From the NCBI RefSeq assembly GCF_964355755.1, contig NC_092673.1, positions 35,039,648-35,103,647 on the forward strand: 64,000 nt of DNA, in the 5' to 3' direction. A model generated the notes under the pieces. It ran no database searches, was not told the origin of the DNA, and worked only from the letters and a program-made list of their open reading frames with translations. The stretch is from Antedon mediterranea. Its lineage: Eukaryota; Echinodermata; Crinoidea; Comatulida; Antedonidae. Shown here piece after piece: positions 54,590 through 64,000 of the stretch. Numbering within the stretch: position 1 is the stretch's first letter; every line of letters begins with the position of its first letter. Both the position numbers and the translations under genes were made by a program.

Positions 54590-55021
54590 TATTTTTATTT
54601 ATTTAAAAACATATTTATACAGGATAAAAACATATCAGGTATGATGTAGCACCTGTTTTACATATGGTCCTGTTTATAGAAAAGATTAACAACATGCATA
54701 AACATCTTTATTTGCTAAAACAGTAAAATAACAATACAAACAAAGACAAAAATATATGTATATTTACGATAAAAAGATTGGAAATACTACAAAAAGGAAT
54801 AAAACAAGTTTGTAATTGGCCTAAGCATGGATAGTGACTTAAAAAGAGGCAATAAAATAGTTTTAAGGAAACAATTTCTAAAATGAATCAATAAAAATGT
54901 TCACAAAATGTTAAAATAGTGAGGATTTATTGTGAAATATTTTTTTACAATTTGATTTAAAATTTAAATACTTGGATGATTCTTTTACTTCCTGCAGTAG
55001 ATCATTCCATACATGAGCGCC
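54590..55021 (-). mobile_element. 3' end of a second LINE, opposite strand
   Basis: On the minus strand 55021-54911 encodes GAHVWNDLLQEVKESSKYLN then FKSNCKKIFHNKSSLF and a stop, the same W-N-x-L...F-K closing pattern. An untranslated part runs to an A-rich tail (AAATAAATAAAAATAAAA) near 54590. It lies back to back with the plus-strand fragment beginning near 55080. Confidence 0.55.
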
Positions 55022-55079
55022 TCATGAAGTGAAGTCCTCATTATTTTAACATTCGACTTAGGGGAACCATATTATCCCA

Positions 55080-55396
55080 CGTGTTACCAGAATTTGGAAT
55101 AACTTACCCAGTGAAATCCGCAACTTAAATATTTCTGTTAGTTCTTTTAAAACCAAATTACTTAATTATCTCAATATTTATTTTTAAAATAATTTTGATA
55201 TTGAAAATGTGTGTAGTTGGTCGCTTTCTTGTCGATGCTTTCATTGTAGAACGTAATTTATTTATTTTTCTCTGTTCTGGGTTGACCAACTAGCATAGGT
55301 GTTTAGCACCTGTTTTGTCTTTCCGTGCCTCCTTTTATAATTGTTTTGTCTTCTTTGTTATGTATATGGCAGAAATTGAAAAAATAAATAAATTAA
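55080..55396 (+). mobile_element. 3' end of a LINE (C-terminal coding and tail)
   Basis: 55080-55187 encodes RVTRIWNNLPSEIRNLN then SSFKTKLLNYLNIYF and a stop. The x-I-W-N-x-L-P-x-x-I-R...F-K-x-x-L pattern closes many CR1-like reverse transcriptases. An untranslated stretch follows, ending in an A-rich AAATAAATAAATTAA-type tail. Confidence 0.65.
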
Positions 55397-57059
55397 GAGT
55401 ATCAGATTGTCTAGTATTATATCCATGTCTATCAAACGCCATTTCTATATCATTGAATAGTCTTGAAGGTGCAGTACCATTAAAACGTTTGAGCATTAAA
55501 CATCTTATCACATAATTTCTTCATATTTGAAATGTTTTCCAAAATAGATCATTTATTATGTCATCGCCACATGTTGTTTTATAATTAAAATTGTTTTTAA
55601 CGATGCATGCATCTGTTTTTTGTAATTAAAAAACCTAAATTTGTTTTAATTGTCAATAACTAATTGTCTAGCTTAACATAATAAGTGTTATGTTTTGTAT
55701 TAGGAACGTGTTAAAAATCAGTATCGACATCATGTAGCAATTTATATACCATCGTGTAAAAATGCTAGAAGTTATGCGCGATTTACTGAATTTTGCCCTT
55801 ACGTAAATTTATATATGAAAAAAGCCCATTTCAAGTCCAGCCTTCTATTCAAGATAGTATTGACATTTATTTTCGTGAGATATTTGAATGTCATTGTCAT
55901 TGTCAAAGATCATGTTATCATATCAGTATAAAATGACCTAACAACCATTAATTATCTCAATAATCAAGCCTTGTATATTTAATATACAATTATTGTTTTC
56001 CAAATGGTACTGTGATTGCATCTTGTATCTTCTCTTGTCTGCTTCCTTGCCATGTTCTATGTACAGTTGGGACCTATTCTATTTACATTCTTTGATGCAA
56101 TGGAGCTTTTATGGACAATGTTGAATCTCTAATGCCAATAGCCTTATATTAAAATATTCCTTTTACACTGCCAGCAAAAAAATTTAAGATTATACAGATT
56201 TGTATAATCGAATCACATGAAAAAATACATAATTAGTCTAGTGTAAAGATCACCTAAAGGTTATAAATGAAATTACCTTTGAGAGAAAATAGAAATAGAC
56301 CCACATAGATACTACATAAAATGAATTACACACATAAAAAACAGGAATTCTTATAAGATTAAGATAAAACTTTAGAATTCTGCAATTGTATTTAATTATG
56401 GTATATTACAGTATTAGTATACATATAGCTAAAAAAATACCTTAAAAAATGTTGTATTTATATATATTGTTTAAAACAGGTCGGTAAGATAATTCTTAAG
56501 GTTATTAAGCTTAAAACGATTATTTTTTTTAATTAAATAATAATTGGTCACAGCTGATCCACAGGCAGGTTTCTGAAATGTGGAATATTACTGAGAAAAG
56601 GATGTTGTTAAAGAAATACAGTAATATTGTTATTGTTATTAAATAATAAATTAAAGTAATATGTCACTGTCAACCGGTCTACTTGTTGTTAAAATCTTTT
56701 TCTATCGTATCATTTATCCAATAGTTCATTATATATAAACCATAGGCTTTCTGAACTTTTATTTCTATTTCTATCTCTTAAATGGCTTAACAAATAATTA
56801 TATGGATCATATTACGGAAATAATATTACAGGTTTATTTTGCACTTATTTTAAACTGTTTCTGTTTTAGAACAAGTCCTTGTTTTGTTTTTAAACAATGA
56901 TTCAATTCTTGCATACCTGGAAACAGGTATTAAATGATGGAAACACAAGCATTAACAACTTTGTCCAATCATGATTCAGCTACGATGTCAGACAGAAAAT
57001 AACAACTTAGAACCAGTTTGAGGCATTCATTAAGGAGTGGCTTGTTGCATGTCAAGCAA
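55397..57059. other. Intergenic, nothing recognised
   Basis: AT-rich, no long frame, no clear repeat pair. Confidence 0.4.
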
Positions 57060-57222
57060 CACATTTTCAGCAACTTATAAAGATGTATGCTGTACATCAA
57101 TATACCTGATTGAGCCTTCTTTGCATGTGAATGGTAACCTTAGTGCAACTTATCAAGATGTACGCTGTACATCAAGATACCTGAGCCTTCTTTGCATGTG
57201 AATGGTAACCTTAGTGCTACAA
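57060..57222 (+). repeat. Tandem duplication, ~75 bp
   Basis: GATGTACGCTGTACATCAAG, CCTTCTTTGCATGTGAATGG and TAACCTTAGTGC occur twice in a row. Confidence 0.85.
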
Positions 57223-58704
57223 GTAACAACATCTGCATCAATACATTGTAAGTAGATATTGTTGTGTATACTATTTTAAAGAAGTTGATTGTAATTGTGT
57301 TTCACGTATAATTGTAAGTTTGCGTTGTATTAATTTGACAACTGTATAGGCAAAGAAAGCCAATGCAAATATAAAAAAGCGATCAGATTTATCAAATTTT
57401 ACTTAGAAAAAAGCGCATCTAATTTTGTCGATGATTCTGTTTGTCAGTTTACTATTGGTAATCCTTAAACACATGTGCCTAAGACATAAACAAACACATT
57501 TTTTTTTTTGGTTATCATTCCTAGATGTCAAAGTCCATTCTTAAAGTAAAAAGTACTTGCTTGATAAAACAAAGACTAAGTTTTTCACTTAAGCGCTGCT
57601 TATCTGGTAAGAAATATTTATTAATGCTAACCCAGTACTATATATGTTATATTTATGATGTCACAAGAAATACTTTATTTCATTTTAATTCTTCACATAC
57701 AAAAGTTAATCAAATAACAAGAACATACTGTAGTAATGTTTAAAAACGTTTAAAAAAAACAGTAAATAAGTAAATAAATAAATGTTGAGTTGAGATAGTT
57801 GAGAAAAAATGACAAAGGCAGAATTTTATGCCTAAAAGCAAATAAAACAAAACAGAAAACGGTAAAAAAAACACCATAAAAAAATTAATAAATGTAATGT
57901 AATATGTTTTAGGATCCTTCTGAATTTGAGTCAATAAGATTTTTAGCATAAAAAACAACTGGAACCACAAATAATTTTACCCAACTGCTTTACTAGTTTT
58001 AATATAAAAGACATTTTTATTTATAATAATTCATAGTAATAATAACAATAGTTATATATTATGTTATTATTTTTTCTATTTCCTTTGTATGACTGTACTA
58101 CTGGTAATTTTTGTCCTTGTCATTTTGATGTGATTTGGGCCTTTATATTTTTATATGGTTGCAAATTCATTAACAAAATCTATCGCAGTTCAGTTTTACT
58201 GGGAAGATGATTTTAATAAATATACCACAAACCCATTTTATAATACACCTATTACGTATCACATGCCATGCATTATTTGGATCCTTCCTCAATTTGGATG
58301 GAGTACAGTACATTATATGTTGCATATGTTTATGTAAACATTGTGCAACATTAGGCTGGGGTGTTAAATGCATTCCAATTCTGAACAGGATTGTTTTTCA
58401 ATTTCACGAGCGCGTTATGCATAAGTCAGGTTAATTCAACACCAAGCGATGGTGCCAAAGAGGCATCCCGGACGCGTTTTGATTTTATCTGTTGGTGCAT
58501 GTTTTTTTATGACACCAAAAGAGTGCCACAACTTCCATGCTTTTCAACATTTATAACATTTTGGCATGCATGCATGGAGAATTAGGGATATATTTGAAAT
58601 TAGGCCTATCATTGTCTATTTTATCTACAATTTACGAAACTATCCTTTTTTTTTAAATGTTATATACTGCATTTATTTGACTATTGAATTTGAATTGAAT
58701 TTTT
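57223..58704. other. Intergenic, nothing recognised
   Basis: Short overlapping frames on both strands at 58155-58763 have no motif and AT-rich codon content. Confidence 0.4.
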
Positions 58705-59000
58705 CATTAGGGTTTTTAGCGGGGCGTTTATATTCGAGGAAGGCGTTTATTTTTTGGGTGTAATGTGGTAACATGTATAACAAAATAAGTACCCCTAGAT
58801 ATAAGAAAATACAACACAATTAATATCTAGGCCTAGACTTGATCAAATACAGTAAAAATACTTGTTAAATTGTAGATCATATCAATCAATGAATACTACA
58901 AATAGAAATGTAGTATATATGCATGCGGCAAGACGTTTATTCAAAATGATGGAAGGGGGTGGGGAGGTGGCGTTTATTTGAGGGAGGTATTCATGTATAG
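58705..59000 (+). repeat. Third, diverged copy of the inner part of the 48-50 kb inverted repeat
   Basis: GGTAACATGTATAACAAAAT, TACAACACAATTAATAT, AAATTGTAGATCAT and GGTGGCGTTTATTTGAG appear in the same order as at 48290-48570. Confidence 0.7.
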
Positions 59001-59834
59001 TGGTCACTGATGAGTGCGGATAAGACACCATATTCACTTATTAGCTCTGATTTTAAGGTAAAAATAAGATGGCCAATCATGGTTTTGGACGAATTTGTGA
59101 TACGTGTTGGATCGTTAATTAGCTGCGTCATTTGAAATGCTCATTAAAGTGAATCACTATCATTTACTGAACTTATTAGTAGACTAGGCCTATACTATGT
59201 AATTGAATATTGTCATTACTATACGATACAGAAATACTAAATGTACATAATTATATAATACTAGTAACGTATTAAGAGTGTAAAAACCAGCCGGCTATTT
59301 AAATATGTCCAAGTTTTTGCACTTTATAAACATTCAACTGTGGTACTACTCAGGTCAACGATGTACAAAACAGGAAGACATTTACCACCGATTTGTTGCA
59401 ATAAAGTAGTTCCTTGTTACATAATTTTTCAAAGAACAACTGAATGAGCTCTTTGTTTGTTCATGGTATCTCTTAACTTAATGCGCTTTGTACGTAAGTT
59501 GAAAGATGCCAATAAATACTGCATTCAATCGTTTTTCTATTTTTGCATTTAGAAAATTAATTTATTATACAGAAAAATATATATATATACATATTCTCCT
59601 CCCTACCATATGCCTTAATGCAGTGTAAATTGTAGCCAACATACCAAGTCTACAAGTAAAAATCAGGCCTATTTTCCATCCCAATATAGCCAGACATTTT
59701 CAAAGTATACAGTGTAATTTCCGACAACCTAGCAGCTCTATTTTTTAAAATCCCCCCCCCCCCTTAGCCCCAACCATGGTTGTGCTGAGATACAACTCAC
59801 AAATGTTGTCTAATTCAAAGTAGAAGTGCAATTT

Positions 59835-59940
59835 TCGGTGACCTATTTTTGCACCCACTGACGGATCCTAGGGCTCTGTGATGCATTTTCGGGACCTGTT
59901 TTTGCACCCACTGACGGACCCTAGGGCTCTGTGATGCGGC
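59835..59940 (+). repeat. Tandem duplication, ~55 bp
   Basis: TTTTTGCACCCACTGACGGA followed by CCTAGGGCTCTGTGATGC occurs twice. Confidence 0.88.
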
Positions 59941-60144
59941 TAGCGCCGCCCCTGGACCCCCTAGACAGCCCCAACCAATGAATACTAGGTTCGCGCGCAT
60001 GATGAACACTTTGTTCCTGGTATCTCTTAACTTAAGGAACAGAATACGTTGGTTTACTTGTAAAATCAATGTTATTTGTTCTTCTTTATAGTAATCTATT
60101 TGGCTAAATATAAAATCTGGAAAAAAGAAGAAGAAAAGAAATGT

Positions 60145-61535
60145 TTCTTTTTTAATTTTCTACTAAAGATCTATCAAGTTATTTTAAAATATCATGAACA
60201 ATAAACAAAGCATTCGTTCATAGTTGTTTTCATTGTTATTTGATTTAATATGAAACCAATTCAAACTGATTCCCAGAAAACTGAGGCTTGGCTTCCTGTT
60301 TTTTACATTGTTGATCTCCATATCAAAGTTGAATGTTTGCTTTTATTTCAAAGTACAAACAATTTGATAAAGCAAAAAAAAAAAAATATTGTATTGGCCA
60401 CTCCTGACCAACTCTGACTTGACCGTTCTCAGTAAACTGGAAACAATTTAGATTACAGTAGGTCCTTTACTGACCCATTGCCTACCAAGATAGTATATAG
60501 TACTAGATAAGATAAATAAACAAAACAACTTATAGTACTACTTTATTAAAAATAAACCAGTCTGCTATTATTATATTTATTATGATTATTATGATTTTGA
60601 TGATATTTTTTTGCACTTAGTATAGTAAGCATTCAACTCGGGTTCTTCTCAGGTCAACGATGTAAAAAACAGGAAGCCATTACCACCGATTTGTTGCAAT
60701 AAAGTAGTTCCTTGTTAAATTATTTGTTCATTGTATCTCTTAACCTAATAGACCTTGTACAGTTGGGATGGTTCAAATGTAGTACATGTTCAGTATCCCT
60801 GATCTTTAAATATCACCATATATTTTAAAATGTATTTTAAAATGTATCTTCCCAGTAGAATATGTTGACCCATCATTCCCAACCCACAAACTCTCAGTGG
60901 TAGCTTTCAAATTCAAAATGAAAGTTTTCATTTTAGTATCCCATATACAGTATATGGTTACGTGCAATAACAAAAAAATGGTATAAAGAACAAACATCCT
61001 AAAGCTCTGTCTACACTATCAAACATTATGTGTCAACAAATGTGATGTGCCCAAATATGGTAGTGCTAATGCATCAATATGGTAGTGATATGGGCACATC
61101 GCATTTTTGACACACAAAGTTTGATAGTGTAGACTAGGCTTAAGTGGGGAATTTTGGCAGATAAATTAAATCCAAGGTGGTGGATTATATTGAAACGTCA
61201 TACAATTCTGGTCACTTTGATACCCCATGTGTATGGATGCGTGCAAGCAATACAAACATTTGTAAAACAAACAAAAACGTACAAACTCTTTCTCTTTTAT
61301 AATATATAAACATGTTGCTATATAATTATCAAAGTTTTTGCACTTTGAAATAAAAGCAAACATTCAACTTTGGTATTGAGATCAACGATGTAAAAAACAG
61401 GAAGCCAAGCCTCAGTTTTCTGGGAATCAGTTTGAATTGGTTTCATATTAAATCAAATAACAATGTAAACAACTATGAATGAACGCTTTGTTTATTGTTC
61501 ATGATATCTTTTAACTTAATAGATCTTTAGAAGGA
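60145..61535. repeat. Inverted repeat, ~200-bp arms
   Basis: 60164-60370 (TTAAAATATCATGAACAATA ... CTGAGGCTTGGCTTCCTG) is complementary to 61327-61530. Related direct copies of the CAACGATGTAAAAAACAGGAAG part are at 59350 and 60655. Confidence 0.75.
61002..61142. mobile_element. MITE, same family, copy 4
   Basis: The ends AAGCTCTGTCTACACTATCA and GATAGTGTAGACTAGGCTTA are inverted copies. The core has GTGATGTGCCCAAATATGGT. Confidence 0.88.
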
Positions 61536-61709
61536 AACTTAAGAAAAAAGATTTTTTTTTTCAAATTTCACAATTACCAAAATAGATTACTTGAGAAGAA
61601 GAAATGATAACATTTATTTTACTGTGATATTTTTTTTAACAATTTTCTTCACAGAATAAATACGATTGAATATAAGGAAGTTAGTTGTGAAGTTTAACAT
61701 CTACAGTAG

Positions 61710-62800
61710 TTGAACAACATGGCATCTACCAAAGGTATGATATACAGTATGTAATGACCAACAAATAACTCTTAACATCATGGCATCTACCAAAGGTATG
61801 ATATACAGTATGTAATGACCAACAAATAACTCTTAACAACATGGCATCTACCAAAGGTATGATATACAGTATGTAATGACCAAACAAATAACTCCTAACA
61901 ACATGGCATCTACCAAAGGTATGATATACAGTATGTAGTGACCAAACAAATAACTCTTAACAACATGGCATCTACCAAAGGTATGATATACAGTATGTAA
62001 TGACCAACAAATAACTCTTAACAACATGGCATCTACCAAAGGTATGATATACAGTATGTACTGACCAAACAAATAACTCTTAACAACATGGCATCTACCA
62101 AAGGTATGATATACAGTATGTAATGACCAAACAAATAACTCTTAACAACATGGCATCTACCAAAGGTATGATATACAGTATGTAATGACCAAACAAATAA
62201 CTCTTAACAACATGGCATCTACCAAAGGTATGATATACAGTATGTAATGACCAACAAATAACTCTTAACAACATGGCATCTACCAAAGGTATGATATACA
62301 GTATGTAGTGACCAAACAAATAACTCTTAACAACATGGCATCTACCAAAGGTATGATATACAGTATGTAATGACCAAACAAATAACTCTTAACAACATGG
62401 CATCTACCAAAGGTATGATATACAGTATGTAATGACCAACAAATAACTCTTAACAACATGGCATCTACCAAAGGTATGATATACAGTATGTAATGACCAA
62501 CAAATAACTCTTAACAACATGGCATCTACCAAAGGTATGATATACAGTATGTAATGACCAAACAAATAACTCTTAACAACATGGCATCTACCAAAGGTAT
62601 GATATACAGTATGTACAGTAATGACCAAACAAATAACTCTTAACATCTACAGTAAAACAACATGGCATCTACCAAAGGTATGATATACCGTACAGTATGT
62701 AATGACCAACAAATAACTCTTAACATCTACAGTAAAACAACATGGCATCTACCAAAGGTATGATATACCGTACAGTATGTAATGACCAAACAAATAACTC
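61710..62800 (+). repeat. ~62-bp minisatellite
   Basis: About 17 units of ACAACATGGCATCTACCAAA, GGTATGATATACAGTATGTA and ATGACCAAACAAATAACTCTTA, 61 or 62 bp long depending on ACCAAAC/ACCAAC. The last two units carry an added ATCTACAGTAAA. Minus-strand open frames across it are artefacts. Confidence 0.93.
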
Positions 62801-63843
62801 TTTAGTTTTAACAAAACATAGAATTATGTATACTTTACTACAGTAGTATTCTGTAGTTTATATTTGATATATAGCTGCCTTTGTATGTTTACTGTTCTCA
62901 TTAAACTACTGGCTTTAGTTTTTACCTACAACATCTATTAATTTCATAAACATATTTAAAATTAGTTTTTTAGAATAAATACCAGTATAAAGTTTGTTAT
63001 TAATAAATAATGTTGTTGTTTGATAATAATTTAATTATTTTTACTAACGTAAACCATAAGCAGTTTTAGAATTTTGGACCACTTTTTAAAAGACAGGCAA
63101 TTACTATTAATTACAGTACTAGGTTAATCAATCATACTGCAAATGTTTTTTTTTAAATACCAAAATAGATACGTTTTTTTGGATCTAACAGTGTCCCCTT
63201 AATAGGGGTGTCCCCTGAATAGGAATACCATTATTAAGGGGTCACTAGCAAAAACCCTAAATTGTTCCCTTATTACAGGTTTTCGCTGGAAAAACAAAAA
63301 ACAAATACACCAAGATGAACAATAATTGATTATTAACGTTTCACCAATAAAAACTTTCATGTTTTATCATAATAATATTAATTTTTAAAATTCAAAATGA
63401 TAGAAATGAATATAATTATTCGATCTTCTTTGTTGTTTTTTGTGACAAAAAAAATATTGAACTTCAGTCTCCACAAGTTCAGTTTATTTTGTTGTAAATA
63501 TTGAAAAGGACTAAATACATAATTTGAACGAATACACAAAAACAACATTACAATTTTTTTTAAATGTAATAAAATAGTTTTTATGAATTTTAGTTTCATC
63601 TGGGATAACATTATAAAATTTGGTGCCACTTATGTTATTTTGGTTTGTGGATATAGGTAATTTTATGTTTAATTACGAAATGGAACGAGTTTGTGTCAAT
63701 CTGAAGTAATCTTATTTGACAATAAATTATTTTCTTATACCAGTCAAATTCATTCAATTCAATTTGAAAAACAAATTGTAATCAAAGGATAGTTTAAGAA
63801 AGCTAAGCTGCTGAGTCAGGATATTGCTCACAATTGAGATTCA
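62801..63843. other. Intergenic, nothing recognised
   Basis: AT-rich; a short GTGTCCCCTTAATAGG / GTGTCCCCTGAATAGG duplicate at 63190-63225 is the only visible structure. Confidence 0.4.
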
Positions 63844-64000
63844 TGTACTATATTGCAGTACTATATTCCATGTACTATATTGCATGTACTATATTGCGTG
63901 TACTATATTGCAGTACTATATTGCATGTACTATATTGCATGTATTATATTGCATGTACTATATTGCATGTACTATATTGCATGTACTATATTGCATGTAC
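63844..64000 (+). repeat. 13-15-bp tandem array running off the window end
   Basis: Repeats of TGCATGTACTATAT with shorter variants (TGCAGTACTATAT) continue to the last base, so the full array length is unknown. Confidence 0.9.

Noticed and set aside
61848-62646. Minus-strand frames with VICLVITYCISYLW repeats
   Set aside because: They are artefacts of the 62-bp array and are interrupted wherever the unit changes length.
1-64000. tRNA, rRNA or known small RNA genes
   Set aside because: I saw no cloverleaf with A/B box pattern or rRNA-like block on either strand. A covariance-model scan would be decisive.

Overview
The window is nuclear DNA of a multicellular animal. It is AT-rich, genes are split by long introns with GT...AG borders, and repeats and transposon debris fill most of the rest. 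The 8-mer TAGGCCTA recurs dozens of times. That habit, together with a receptor-type guanylate cyclase, DED-like proteins, Ty1/copia and CR1-like elements, suggests a marine invertebrate deuterostome, most likely an echinoderm. This placement is an inference; no species-specific marker is visible.

One large gene dominates. It is a plus-strand single-pass receptor guanylate cyclase of the natriuretic-peptide/sperm-peptide receptor family, with 18 coding exons from 8216 to 29023. All exon phases join into one 1102-residue frame: signal peptide, ANF-type ligand-binding domain, membrane helix, kinase-homology domain, dimerisation helix, cyclase domain and a serine-rich tail. Its introns carry several minisatellites and inverted-repeat elements plus a decayed hAT transposon. 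One minisatellite is built from copies of the 3' splice site of exon 2, and another starts inside the last codons of the gene. A second plus-strand gene (42231-43810, three coding exons in phase) encodes a 221-residue protein whose main part looks like tandem death-effector-like domains. A lysine-rich terminal exon of an unrecognised gene lies at 5758-5960.

Region by region: 1-4540 holds terminal-inverted-repeat elements and a large inverted repeat. 5.6-6.4 kb holds the unknown terminal exon and a 50-bp tandem array. 8.2-29.7 kb is the cyclase gene. 29.7-33.0 kb is non-coding with one nested element and a possible minus-strand peptide remnant. 33011-36738 is a Ty1/copia retrotransposon with 183-bp LTRs, a 5-bp target duplication and an in-frame deletion in its RT/RNase H. 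37.07-38.70 kb is a minus-strand LINE fragment. 39.96-42.18 kb is a second decayed minus-strand LINE split by a foldback element with an 8-bp target duplication. 42.2-43.8 kb is the DED-like gene. 44.8-46.4 kb is a decayed ~360-bp satellite. 46.7-47.4 kb is a plus-strand LINE fragment. 47.4-50.6 kb is a 1.18-kb-arm inverted repeat. 51.2-51.9 kb is a 55-bp array. 54.6-55.4 kb holds two LINE 3' ends in opposite orientation. 61.7-62.8 kb is a 62-bp array, and the window ends inside a short tandem array.

The two main genes show no sign of shared regulation. The cyclase would turn an extracellular peptide signal into cGMP at the plasma membrane. The DED-like protein would act in the cytoplasm in death-fold signalling.
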